Part shown: one piece after another, positions 19,517 through 28,544 of the stretch | Position numbering within the stretch: the stretch's first letter is position 1 | Layout of the letters: every line of letters starts with the position of its first letter | Source: Gangjinia marincola | GTDB lineage: Bacteria > Bacteroidota > Bacteroidia > Flavobacteriales > Flavobacteriaceae | Direction of reading: 5' to 3' | Length of the DNA stretch: 64,000 nucleotides | Assembly (NCBI RefSeq): GCF_039523415.1 | Contig: NZ_BAAAFG010000016.1 | Coordinates: 372,001-436,000 of the forward strand | Translations under genes and position numbers: made by a program | Notes under the pieces: model-generated | What the model saw: the letters and a program-made list of their open reading frames with translations, nothing else | Database searches by the model: none | Told to the model about the DNA's origin: nothing

Positions 19517-20674
19517 ATGCAATTAGTGTATAATACATCATATCCATCTGTAGATGACCTTCGGGTTAAAGCGAAGAAAAAAATTCCCGGATTTGCCTTT
19601 GAGTATCTGGATGGAGGGTGTAACGATGACGTCAATCTAAGAAGAAATACACAAGAAATAAGAGAAGTCCAGCTAAAACCTCAATACCTAAAAAAACATA
19701 AAGGCTCCAGTCTTAAAACGCAATTATTCGGTCATGAATACGATGCACCTTTTGGAATTGCACCTGTGGGCTTACAGGGATTAATGTGGCCTAATGCAGC
19801 AGAGATTCTAGCTAAAGCAGCTCACCAACACAACATCCCTTTTGTATTAAGCACCGTAACCACCACGAGTATAGAACGTGCGGCTCAATTGACCGAAGGA
19901 AAGTTTTGGTTTCAGCTTTATCACCCAACAGAGAATTCATTACGGGATGACATCTTAAAGCGCGCTCAGGATGCTGGATGCAACGTCTTGGTGTTGTTGT
20001 GTGATGTACCTACGTTTGGCTATCGCCCCAGGGATATTAAGAACGGGTTATCCATGCCGCCCAGAATGACTTTAAACAATATTCTTCAAATCTTAGGTCG
20101 ACCAGAGTGGGCATTAAAAACTTTACAACACGGTCAACCCAACTTTGAAACCCTCAAAGCGTACATGCCGAATAATCTGGATATGTCTCAATTAGGAGCG
20201 TTTATGGACCAAACATTTTCAGGAAGGTTGGATGAAGAAAAAATAAAACCCATCAGAGAACAGTGGAAAGGTAAAATTGTTCTTAAAGGAGTAGCCAATC
20301 GCTTAGATGCTCAAAAAGCATATGACTTAGGATTGGATGGCATAATTGTCTCTAATCACGGGGGTAGACAACTAGATGCAGGCGAATCAACCATCAAACC
20401 TCTAAAAGAAATTGCAGCAGAGTATAGTTCAAAAATGACTGTAATGATGGATAGTGGCTTACGATCAGGACCTGATATTGCCAGAGCCCTTGCCGTTGGA
20501 GCGTCATTTACCTTCTTGGGTCGTGCCTTTATGTATGGCGTTGCAGCTCTGGGTAAAGAAGGAGGAAATCATACCATAAGTATTCTCAAAACTCAACTAC
20601 AACAAGTCATGGAACAGTTGTGCTGTGAAAAGACAGTAGATCTCTATGAACATTTAATTGATCACACACCTTAA
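19517..20674 (+). CDS. lldD: FMN-dependent L-lactate dehydrogenase (alpha-hydroxy-acid oxidase family)
   Basis: A 385-residue FMN-dependent alpha-hydroxy-acid dehydrogenase of near-standard length. The catalytic His is in SNHGGRQLD. Other family motifs are 'PFGIAPVGLQGLMWP', 'FQLYHP' and 'MMDSGLRSGPDIARALAVGA'. It would oxidise the L-lactate made from rhamnose to pyruvate and pass electrons to the respiratory chain. It starts 4 bp after the kinase gene. A lactate dehydrogenase inside a rhamnose operon confirms that the lactaldehyde is oxidised rather than reduced. Confidence 0.92.
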   Translation: MQLVYNTSYPSVDDLRVKAKKKIPGFAFEYLDGGCNDDVNLRRNTQEIREVQLKPQYLKKHKGSSLKTQLFGHEYDAPFGIAPVGLQGLMWPNAAEILAKAAHQHNIPFVLSTVTTTSIERAAQLTEGKFWFQLYHPTENSLRDDILKRAQDAGCNVLVLLCDVPTFGYRPRDIKNGLSMPPRMTLNNILQILGRPEWALKTLQHGQPNFETLKAYMPNNLDMSQLGAFMDQTFSGRLDEEKIKPIREQWKGKIVLKGVANRLDAQKAYDLGLDGIIVSNHGGRQLDAGESTIKPLKEIAAEYSSKMTVMMDSGLRSGPDIARALAVGASFTFLGRAFMYGVAALGKEGGNHTISILKTQLQQVMEQLCCEKTVDLYEHLIDHTP

Positions 20675-20686
20675 CTCATTCCTTTA

Positions 20687-22108
20687 ATGTCTCAATTTAA
20701 TATAGAAGAAGAAATAGAAGAAATTACCGGGGGTGAATATGAGCGTACTCCCGTTCCTAAAAAAGCACTAAAAGGCTGGAAAAGTTTTTTAGGCATGTAT
20801 GCTGGTGAACATGCCGCAGGAACTGAATTTATGATAGGACCTCTATTTTTAACCGCCGGGGTAAGTGCGTTTGACTTAATTGTGGGATTATTAATCGGGA
20901 ACTTTTTGGCAGTATTAAGCTGGAGATATTTGACCGCTAGCATTGCTATAAAACATCGTCTTACCTTGTATTACCACTTTGAAAAAATTTGTGGTAAAAA
21001 ATTAGTTACCGCTTATAATCTCGCCAATGGTATTTTATTCTGTTTTTTAGCCGGGGCCATGATAACCGTATCAGCCACAGCAGTAGGAATTCCGTTTGAG
21101 ATAGAAATGCCAAAACTTACTGATACCATGCCCAATAGTATGACCTGGATCATAATTGTCTTGAGCATTGGAGCGGTGATCTCTATCATCGCCGGCAGCG
21201 GCTACGATACCGTTTCTAAAGCCGCTAATTGGATGTCTCCCGTCATTGTTACAGCTTTTATTGCTTGTGGTATTGTAGCGTTGGGACAACTTAATGTCTC
21301 AAACTTTACTGACTTTTGGAATATCTGGGGAGAAGGATCGGCACCGTTCCCCGGTCAAACAAAATTTACCTTTTGGCACGTAGTAATTTGGAGCTGGTTT
21401 TGTAATGCTGCCATGCATATTGGGATGTCAGACCTTTCAGTATTTAGATTTGCGAAGAGCTCCTCATCAGGATGGACAACCGCTGCCGGGATGTACGTAG
21501 GTCACTATATGGCGTGGATCGCTGCCGCATTATTATACGCAGTATATCTAAAAACACCTGAGGCTCAAGCATTTTTAACTAATGGTGAAGCTCCGCCGGT
21601 AGCTCCGGGACCTTTGGCGTATAATGCGATTGGAATTTTTGGGATCATTGCCGTTGTGCTGGCAGGATGGACCACGGCAAATCCCACTATGTATCGTGCG
21701 GGTTTGGCTTTTCAAGCCATCATTCCTAAAGCCTCAACGTTTTGGGTAACCATCCTGGCAGGTAGCATCGCCACAATTGCGGGAATTTTTCCTGCCTTTG
21801 CCATGAAATTATTGAACTTTGTAGCACTGTACGGCTTTATTCTCGCACCTATAGGAGCCATTATTGTATTTGATCACTTTTTTGCCAAAAAAGCCGGGAT
21901 TATCCCTTTTTATGCTGAAAAGGCGCATCAATCCTTTAATCTTTCAGTTTTGCTAGCATGGCTGATCAGTTTTATGATATTCTACGGAATTTCGGTACAA
22001 TTCGATATTTTTCTATCTTTTGTAACACTTCCGGCTTGGCTATCCTGCGGAATATTCTATTTAGTATTCAGCAAATTCCTTCAGAAAAAATCATACGCCT
22101 ATTCATAA
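20687..22108 (+). CDS. NCS1-like permease, probable L-rhamnose transporter
   Basis: A 473-residue integral membrane protein with about 12 hydrophobic segments and an acidic N-terminal tail (EEEIEEITGGEYERTPVP). The sequence resembles the purine/cytosine permease (NCS1) family, for example 'AGEHAAGTEFMIGPLF', 'SAVAGSGYDTVSKAANW'-like segments and 'WTTANPTMYRAGLAFQ'. It lies inside the rhamnose operon, 12 bp after lldD and 9 bp before the GH2 gene, and no other sugar permease is present. I therefore infer uptake of L-rhamnose or a short rhamnoside. A nucleobase substrate would be odd here, but is not excluded by sequence. Confidence 0.78.
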   Translation: MSQFNIEEEIEEITGGEYERTPVPKKALKGWKSFLGMYAGEHAAGTEFMIGPLFLTAGVSAFDLIVGLLIGNFLAVLSWRYLTASIAIKHRLTLYYHFEKICGKKLVTAYNLANGILFCFLAGAMITVSATAVGIPFEIEMPKLTDTMPNSMTWIIIVLSIGAVISIIAGSGYDTVSKAANWMSPVIVTAFIACGIVALGQLNVSNFTDFWNIWGEGSAPFPGQTKFTFWHVVIWSWFCNAAMHIGMSDLSVFRFAKSSSSGWTTAAGMYVGHYMAWIAAALLYAVYLKTPEAQAFLTNGEAPPVAPGPLAYNAIGIFGIIAVVLAGWTTANPTMYRAGLAFQAIIPKASTFWVTILAGSIATIAGIFPAFAMKLLNFVALYGFILAPIGAIIVFDHFFAKKAGIIPFYAEKAHQSFNLSVLLAWLISFMIFYGISVQFDIFLSFVTLPAWLSCGIFYLVFSKFLQKKSYAYS

Positions 22109-22117
22109 TCTACACGC

Positions 22118-25100
22118 ATGAAAAAATTATTTTTTATCTTCAGCTTACTTCTGTTTTTCAATACTGCGTTAGCCTTTCAGCAGCAGGACTATCACTATTA
22201 TGAAGATCCTAAGGTGACCGCAATTAATCGCTTGCCCGCAAAAGCTACCAGCATTTCGTATGCTTCCGAAGAAAAAGCACTGCAGGCAGATCGTAAACAA
22301 TCTACCCGCTACAGATCAATTAATGGAGATTGGAAATTTGAGTGGGTACCTATCCCCGAAGAAGCCCCAGCAAAGTTTTACACTCAAGATTTTAACGATA
22401 AGAATTGGAAGACCATTCCCGTGCCATCGAACTGGGAATTGCATGGCTATGGCACCGCGATCTACACCAATGTGAGGTATCCATTTGAGCCGGTAAATCC
22501 TCCTTATGTACCAGATGATGATAACCCTACGGGAAGCTACAGAACCACCTTTACTGTTCCCCAAAACTGGGAGGGTCAACAGATCAGCCTGAATTTTGGC
22601 GGAGTGAGCTCTGCCTTTAAGGTCTGGGTGAATGGAAAAGAGGTGGGTTATGGTGAGGATAGCATGCTGCCTTCAGAATTTGACATTACTTCACATATTA
22701 AAAACGGAGTAAATTTACTCGCTGTACAAGTCTATCGCTGGAGTGACGGGGTCTATCTTGAAGACCAAGACCACTGGCGGTTAAGCGGTATTCACCGGGA
22801 TGTGTATCTTTCGGCTTCGCCGAAAGTTCAGCTATACGACTTCTTTGTTAAAACAGATTTGGACGCAAATTATGAGGATGCAACACTTTCTATACGACCC
22901 AAAATTAAAAGGTACGATCAAACGAATGTGGATGACTGGACACTTGAAGCTCAGTTGTATGATGCAAATCTCAAGCCTGTATTAGATAGTGTATTATCTC
23001 TTCCACTCAAAGGAATCCTACGTGAATATTATAATCAACGTGGCAAGCCTAAGTTTGGTTTAATTGAAACTACCGTCAAAAAACCCTCAAAATGGAGTGC
23101 AGAGCAACCCAACCTTTACACCCTTGTTCTAACCTTAAAAGACCAGAATAAAAGAGCTGTTGAATATCGCAGTGCCAAAATAGGTTTTAGAGAAGTTGAA
23201 TTAATTGACGGAGAGTTATTTGTAAATGGGAAATCAGTTTTGATCTACGGCGTCAATCGGCACGATCATAATCCTGTTACCGGTAAGGTGATTGAAGAAG
23301 CATTGATGATCAAAGATATTAAAACCATGAAGCAGTTTAATATCAATGCCGTGCGGACATCGCATTATCCCAATGACCCCAGATGGTATGAACTTTGCGA
23401 TCAATACGGATTATACCTCATGGATGAAGCTAATCTGGAAACGCATCAATTAGGTGGTTTTCTTAGCAACAAAGCAGAATGGGGTGCAGCGCATTTAGAG
23501 CGTGCAACACGCATGGTTGAACGTGATAAAAATCACCCTTCCATTATTTTTTGGTCCTTGGGAAATGAATCAGGATCTGGCCCTAATCATCAGGCCATGG
23601 CAGGCTGGATTGATAATTATGATGAAACCAGATTTATTCATTACGAAGGTGCGCAAACACTAAATCATAAGGGAAAAGATTTTTTGAAAGATCCGCCGTA
23701 TGTAGATATGATTAGCAGGATGTATATGCCCATTGAACCTATGATTAAACTGGCCAATCTACCTGATGATAACAGAGCTGTAATTTGGTGTGAATACGCA
23801 CATTCTATGGGAAATTCTACGGGGAATTTATTTAAATTTTGGAATGCCATAAGATCAAATAAACGCATGATCGGTGGATACATCTGGGATTGGGTAGATC
23901 AGGGATTGCTTCAACAAACTGCTAAGGGAGAATCCTTTTATGCATACGGTGGCGATATGGGTGATACTAAAATCAACGATAAAAACTTTTGCTTAAACGG
24001 AATTGTCAATCCAGATCGCAGTCCACAGCCTGCTTTATGGGAAGTTAAGAAAATTTTTCAGCCTCTAGCTTTTGAAGCAATTGATCTGGCTAATAAGAAA
24101 GTACTCATAAAAAACAGGCACCATTTTAATTCACTGAATGCGTACGAGTTTCATTGGAAGATTGAAGAAAGCGGAAAAACGATACGAGAAGGCACACTTG
24201 ATCTCATTAATTTAGCTGCAGGAGAAACCCGCACGGTAGAAATACCATTTTCAACGATTAAGACCAAGCCCGGAAAATCCTATTATTTGTTTATATCTGC
24301 ACAATCAAATAAAGAAATGAAATGGGCTGAAAAAGGCCATGAAGTAGCCTGGGGTCAATTTGAGTTACCTCTCAATACACAGCCCGTAGTGTTCAAAAAG
24401 AATAAAAAAGCAGGTTTTGAAAAGAGCGAAAATAATGAACAGGTTACAATCACAGGGAAATCCTTTACAGTTAGGTTTGATAAAACTACAGGAACTTTAG
24501 TAAAGTATACCAGCGGTGGAAAAGATATTATTGACGGTGAGGTTGTCCCCAATTTTTGGAGAGCGACTACAGATAATGATCGCGGCGGTGGGCGCACACC
24601 AAAAACACTACACGTATGGAAAGAAGCCAGCGAAAAACGTTTCTTGGAGAAATTTGAAGTGAACAGTTCGGACGATCAAGGTTTTGAAGTTGTTAGTGTA
24701 TTAAGTTTTGCCGAAGGTAAGGCCAAAGTAGAAATTACCTACACGGTTTATAGTGATGGCGCACTTCATATAAGAAACAAATTCGATGTTATGGAAAATG
24801 CAGATCTGCCAATGCTGCCGCGATATGGTATGGTATTCCCTATGCATACCTCTTTAGATACATTTACCTGGTTTGGACTTGGACCTCATGAAACCTATCC
24901 AGATCGTAAATATGGAGCCTATATGGATAAATTTTCTATGAATGTATATGACGATTACAAAGGATATATAAGACCTCAAGAAAGTGGAAATCGTTCTAAT
25001 GTCGAATGGTTTGCACTTATCAATAACAAAAACAAAGGACTCGAAGTGAATAGTTTAGATGGTACGCTCCATGTAAATCCATCCCCTTACTCAACGAAAA

Positions 25101-25324
25101 TGATTGATGATGCGCTACATACCTACGATTTAAAAGAATCTGACCATATCATGCTACATATTGACTTGGAACACATGGGTGTAGGCGGAGACGATAGCTG
25201 GTCCAAAAATGCCCTACCCCATCCTGAATTTAGGGTCAAACCAACCAACAAGAGTTATCATTTTATACTACGACCCGTAAGTGGGAATCCTGAGCCTCAC
25301 AGATTGCAAACACAAGAAAACTAG
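22118..25324 (+). CDS. GH2 LacZ-type beta-galactosidase (second copy)
   Basis: A 1068-residue enzyme with a clear signal peptide (KKLFFIFSLLLFFNTALAF). It has the same LacZ domain order and length as the GH2 gene at 3652-6858. The acid/base is E484 in GNESG, the nucleophile is E559 in WCEYAHS, and the small-chain motif is NFWRATTDND. The two proteins are clearly paralogues (for example NPTGSYR, VYLEDQDHWRLSG and HPEFRVKP-like ends) but diverged, so they may cut different linkages of one glycan. It is last in the rhamnose operon, which places glycan cleavage and monomer catabolism under one promoter. Confidence 0.9.
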   Translation: MKKLFFIFSLLLFFNTALAFQQQDYHYYEDPKVTAINRLPAKATSISYASEEKALQADRKQSTRYRSINGDWKFEWVPIPEEAPAKFYTQDFNDKNWKTIPVPSNWELHGYGTAIYTNVRYPFEPVNPPYVPDDDNPTGSYRTTFTVPQNWEGQQISLNFGGVSSAFKVWVNGKEVGYGEDSMLPSEFDITSHIKNGVNLLAVQVYRWSDGVYLEDQDHWRLSGIHRDVYLSASPKVQLYDFFVKTDLDANYEDATLSIRPKIKRYDQTNVDDWTLEAQLYDANLKPVLDSVLSLPLKGILREYYNQRGKPKFGLIETTVKKPSKWSAEQPNLYTLVLTLKDQNKRAVEYRSAKIGFREVELIDGELFVNGKSVLIYGVNRHDHNPVTGKVIEEALMIKDIKTMKQFNINAVRTSHYPNDPRWYELCDQYGLYLMDEANLETHQLGGFLSNKAEWGAAHLERATRMVERDKNHPSIIFWSLGNESGSGPNHQAMAGWIDNYDETRFIHYEGAQTLNHKGKDFLKDPPYVDMISRMYMPIEPMIKLANLPDDNRAVIWCEYAHSMGNSTGNLFKFWNAIRSNKRMIGGYIWDWVDQGLLQQTAKGESFYAYGGDMGDTKINDKNFCLNGIVNPDRSPQPALWEVKKIFQPLAFEAIDLANKKVLIKNRHHFNSLNAYEFHWKIEESGKTIREGTLDLINLAAGETRTVEIPFSTIKTKPGKSYYLFISAQSNKEMKWAEKGHEVAWGQFELPLNTQPVVFKKNKKAGFEKSENNEQVTITGKSFTVRFDKTTGTLVKYTSGGKDIIDGEVVPNFWRATTDNDRGGGRTPKTLHVWKEASEKRFLEKFEVNSSDDQGFEVVSVLSFAEGKAKVEITYTVYSDGALHIRNKFDVMENADLPMLPRYGMVFPMHTSLDTFTWFGLGPHETYPDRKYGAYMDKFSMNVYDDYKGYIRPQESGNRSNVEWFALINNKNKGLEVNSLDGTLHVNPSPYSTKMIDDALHTYDLKESDHIMLHIDLEHMGVGGDDSWSKNALPHPEFRVKPTNKSYHFILRPVSGNPEPHRLQTQEN

Positions 25325-25471
25325 TAAAGTTGAATGATGCTTTAAAATATGATTTATTTTGACTTCCTTTAAGTATAAGATCAATGTAGAATGAGGGTCT
25401 TATTGAGACGTTTATTGTGTAAAATATGGTTGATTAATTGATCGGTGTAGGATGGAATCAAAATAAACTCA

Positions 25472-26575
25472 TCATTGTTGAACAATCATCGCTGGTGTAA
25501 CTACTGTTCTAAATCCTACATGATCTGACCCTGAATCTCGGCTTGTAGACATTCGTGCAGAAATTCTGTAGCTGGCACAATAAGATGCATGACATAGATA
25601 AGACCCCCCCTTAATAATCATTTCTTCCTGAAAAGGATTTTGAGGATTATAATATTCAGTAGCTCCTGCTGGATTAACTATGGGTTGATCACCTTCTAAA
25701 TTTTTATAGTACATAGGATTGTAGATATCACTAGTCCATTCCCATACATTACCCAAAAGATCGTAGAGACCGATACTATTGGGTGGATAAGATTTAACTG
25801 GGGCAAGGTATTCAAAACCATCTCTAGTGGTGGATTTTATTGGAAATTCCCCCTGCCAGGTATTTGCATGATCTTTTAATTGTTCAGGGTCATTCCCCCA
25901 CGTATAAATTGTATGAGTGAAATTCCCCTGTGCAGCAGCTTCCCATTCCGCTTCAGTAGGTAATCTTCTTTTTTTCCAGGCACAATACGCCAGAGCATCT
26001 TCATAGGCGATATGGACCACCGGATATTCTTCTTTGCCTTGGATTGAACTGTTAGGTCCTTGAGGGTGCCTCCAGTTTGCGCCTATTTTCCAAGTCCACC
26101 AATTCCCATAATTACTCATATCTGGGCGACCAGAGATGTTTCGATTAAAGACCAGGCTTCCGGGTAGTAATAAAGAATCAACGGGTTTTCTAGTTCCCTG
26201 TGGTAAATCCTTTTTCATCTCTTCCCAATTAATAGGCCGTTCAGCAACAGTAACATACCCGGTAGCAGTAACAAATTCTTCAAATTCACTATTAGTTACT
26301 TCAGTTTTATCCATAAAGAAACCATCGACAATAACTTTATGAGCCGGTTTTTCCCGATCCATCGCGTACGCATCACCTACTTTTGCACCCTTTATAAAAG
26401 TTTTGCCTTGTACCCATTGCATTCCCTTCGGAGTCTGAATTGAATCTGGCTGGTTTATTATAATGTCGTAGGTTTTTTTTGAATCTAATTCATCCTCACT
26501 AGGCATAATTTTCTGCTTACAACTAAAACAAAAAAATAGTGCAACCATTCCTGCAATAAGCTTAAACCTTCTCAT
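25472..26575 (-). CDS. Formylglycine-generating enzyme (SUMF1 family), lipoprotein
   Basis: A 367-residue exported protein with a lipoprotein signal (FFCFSC, Cys19) and the FGE-sulfatase domain (MQWVQGKTFIKGA, 'RPAHKVIVDGFFMDKTEVTNSEF', 'RLPTEAEWEAAAQG', 'GNVWEWTSD'). Both active-site cysteines of true formylglycine-generating enzymes are present, C328 and C333 in SYLCHASYCASYR. This separates it from non-catalytic relatives. It would convert the sulfatase Cys87 to formylglycine during or after export. It is transcribed towards the GH2 gene and shares no operon with it. Confidence 0.9.
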   Translation of the reverse strand: MRRFKLIAGMVALFFCFSCKQKIMPSEDELDSKKTYDIIINQPDSIQTPKGMQWVQGKTFIKGAKVGDAYAMDREKPAHKVIVDGFFMDKTEVTNSEFEEFVTATGYVTVAERPINWEEMKKDLPQGTRKPVDSLLLPGSLVFNRNISGRPDMSNYGNWWTWKIGANWRHPQGPNSSIQGKEEYPVVHIAYEDALAYCAWKKRRLPTEAEWEAAAQGNFTHTIYTWGNDPEQLKDHANTWQGEFPIKSTTRDGFEYLAPVKSYPPNSIGLYDLLGNVWEWTSDIYNPMYYKNLEGDQPIVNPAGATEYYNPQNPFQEEMIIKGGSYLCHASYCASYRISARMSTSRDSGSDHVGFRTVVTPAMIVQQ

Positions 26576-26628
26576 ACGTGCAATTATTTATTAATCCTAT
26601 TCATTAAAAAATCATAGCCAAACAGCAG

Positions 26629-27318
26629 TTATATAAACCTAATCTTGAATTCCTTCGATCGTAACTCCTCATAAATTTTTCGATCATACCTATACAGAAA
26701 AGATCCTTTTTTTGAGGTATCCTTTACCTTTTTGTTTGTTTTTACTAAAAACGAATACGACAGCACTTTCTTTCTAAAATTAGCGGTATCAAATTTTTGT
26801 TGGTATAATTCCTCGTAAAAATTTTGTAGCTGCTTTAATGTAAAATACTCAGAGAGCAATTCAAATGCAATGGGATTAAATTTAGCACGCTCTCTTAATT
26901 TTGCCAGCGCATCGTTAACCATGTTATCATGATCAAAAATTAGCTTGGGCAGATCATTCAATGCAAACCACTTTGACCCCACTTGTTTTGACGAATTATT
27001 GTGATAGTCTGCAATACGAATTAAGGCAAAATGCGCTATTGAAATGACCCTACCCCCGGGATCACGATCTGGACGCGTATAGGTGTGCAATTGATCCAAA
27101 TAGATATTATTCAATCCTGTTGCAGAATATAATACGCGGTGTGCGGCTTGATGAGCCGTTTCTTCTATGCCCAAAAATGTTCCTATTAACGACCAGCGAT
27201 CTTTTAACGGGGGAATGGGTCTTTTTATAACTAAAAGCTTTAAAGTACCCTCTTCGATCCCAACAATAATACAGTCTGTGGCGATAAGAGTTTTTAAAAC
27301 TTGTGGGTACATTGTCAT
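26629..27318 (-). CDS. NrtR/AraR-like Nudix-fold transcriptional regulator
   Basis: A 229-residue protein. The N-terminal half is a Nudix fold (IIVGIEEGTLKLLVIKRP, 'WSLIGTFLGIEET') but the Nudix box has lost its catalytic glutamates: RVLYSATGL stands where RELxEExG is expected. The C-terminal part (about 150-229) resembles the winged helix of this regulator group (FRKKVLSYSFL, 'GSFLYRYDRKIYEE'). It therefore probably senses a sugar-derived ligand rather than hydrolysing it. It is divergent from galK, so control of the galactose operon is the natural inference. A related protein controls arabinose genes in Bacteroides. Confidence 0.82.
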   Translation of the reverse strand: MTMYPQVLKTLIATDCIIVGIEEGTLKLLVIKRPIPPLKDRWSLIGTFLGIEETAHQAAHRVLYSATGLNNIYLDQLHTYTRPDRDPGGRVISIAHFALIRIADYHNNSSKQVGSKWFALNDLPKLIFDHDNMVNDALAKLRERAKFNPIAFELLSEYFTLKQLQNFYEELYQQKFDTANFRKKVLSYSFLVKTNKKVKDTSKKGSFLYRYDRKIYEELRSKEFKIRFI

Positions 27319-27346
27319 TTTATAGTGTCTGAAAAATTAGATGACG

Positions 27347-27378
27347 ATAATAATAAAAGTACAAATTACAATTATTAT
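27347..27378. promoter_or_regulatory. Inverted repeat in the regulator-galK interval
   Basis: ATAATAAT at 27347-27354 and ATTATTAT at 27371-27378 are 8-bp inverted arms separated by 16 bases. The right arm overlaps the galK promoter element by three bases. It is a plausible operator for the Nudix-type regulator, but the arms are AT-only and could arise by chance. Confidence 0.35.
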
Positions 27379-27383
27379 ATTTG
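27376..27383 (+). promoter_or_regulatory. galK promoter -7 element
   Basis: TATATTTG is a perfect TAnnTTTG flavobacterial -7 element, 22 bp before the ATG at 27405. It overlaps the upstream in-frame TTG (27381). That TTG would then lie before the transcript start, so the ATG is the true start. I see no clear TTG at -33. Confidence 0.6.
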
Positions 27384-27404
27384 AAAGGTAAATTCATTTC
27401 TTGT

Positions 27405-28544
27405 ATGTCGCTCACTCAACATCTCTCAGCAGATTATATTGTTTACTCCCCCGGAAGAATTAATCTGATCGGTGAACATACTGATTACAATGATGGATGG
27501 GTATTACCTTCGGCCATCAATAAAGAAATCAAGCTTTATTTTAAAGAAAATTCTCATCCCTCTATTTGCAGTGTATACAGCCAATCATTAAACAAGAAAT
27601 TCTCTTTTGATCTTACAAACATACAAAAGAGTACTGTTGAATGGGAAAACTACGTTTTAGGAGTTATTGACCAGCTTCAGAAAAACGGATTTAACCTAAA
27701 GGGATTTGATGTTAGTATTGAAAGTGATCTCCCTTCTGGATCAGGAATAAGTTCTTCGGCTGCATTGGAATGTGGTATAGGCATGGGGTTAAACGAAATG
27801 TTTCAGCTTCATATCCCTAGAGAAGATATTGTTAAGATGGCTCAAAAAGCTGAACAAACTTTTGTGGGAACTCAGTGCGGTGTTATGGATCAATATGCAT
27901 CTGTTATGAGTAAGGATAACACCTTTATTTTATTAGACTGTCGTTCTTTAGCAGCTACATATATCCCGGTAGATCTAGACAATTATAATTTGGTGCTGCT
28001 CAATACAAAAGTCTCTCATTCACTGGCGTCAAGTGAATACAATACCAGAAGAGCTGAATGCGAAAAAGTCGTTACTACTCTTCGAAAAAAATATGATGAC
28101 GTTAATGCTCTAAGAGACGTAACGCTACCTATGCTGAATGAATTTAAAGAATACCTTACTCCAACCTTATTTAAAAGAGCAAAGTTTGTCATTAGTGAAA
28201 ATTCTCGTGTTCTTAAAGCGGCAGAAACATTACATCAAAAAGACTTCTATGCGCTTGGGAATCTTATGTACGAATCACATAATGGTTTACAACATGACTA
28301 TGAGGTGAGTTGTAAAGAACTGGACTTTTTAGTCGATTTTAGTAGATACAATAAAGCAGTACTTGGAAGCCGTATGATGGGCGGTGGATTTGGAGGCTGT
28401 ACCATTAGTTTAGTAGAAAAAGGGATCTCGTCATTCTTTATAGATCAAGCCTATAACGCGTATAAAAAAGAATTCAACCTAAAACTGGATTCAATGATTG
28501 TACAACCAACATCTGGTACACGAATACAAAAGCTAAACTCATGA
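27405..28544 (+). CDS. galK: Galactokinase
   Basis: A GHMP-family kinase of 379 residues from the ATG at 27405. An upstream in-frame TTG at 27381 was rejected because it lies inside the promoter element. Galactokinase signature PGRINLIGEHTDYNDGWVLP, the ATP-binding loop DLPSGSGISSSAALE, and the third GHMP motif MMGGGFGGCTI are all present. It phosphorylates D-galactose to galactose-1-phosphate as the first step of the Leloir pathway. The stop overlaps the galT start by 4 bp. The PUL beta-galactosidases would supply its substrate. Confidence 0.96.
   Translation: MSLTQHLSADYIVYSPGRINLIGEHTDYNDGWVLPSAINKEIKLYFKENSHPSICSVYSQSLNKKFSFDLTNIQKSTVEWENYVLGVIDQLQKNGFNLKGFDVSIESDLPSGSGISSSAALECGIGMGLNEMFQLHIPREDIVKMAQKAEQTFVGTQCGVMDQYASVMSKDNTFILLDCRSLAATYIPVDLDNYNLVLLNTKVSHSLASSEYNTRRAECEKVVTTLRKKYDDVNALRDVTLPMLNEFKEYLTPTLFKRAKFVISENSRVLKAAETLHQKDFYALGNLMYESHNGLQHDYEVSCKELDFLVDFSRYNKAVLGSRMMGGGFGGCTISLVEKGISSFFIDQAYNAYKKEFNLKLDSMIVQPTSGTRIQKLNS

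Noticed and set aside
27381..27404. TTG start for galactokinase adding eight residues
   Set aside because: The TTG lies inside the TAnnTTTG promoter element, and galactokinase similarity begins after ATG 27405.
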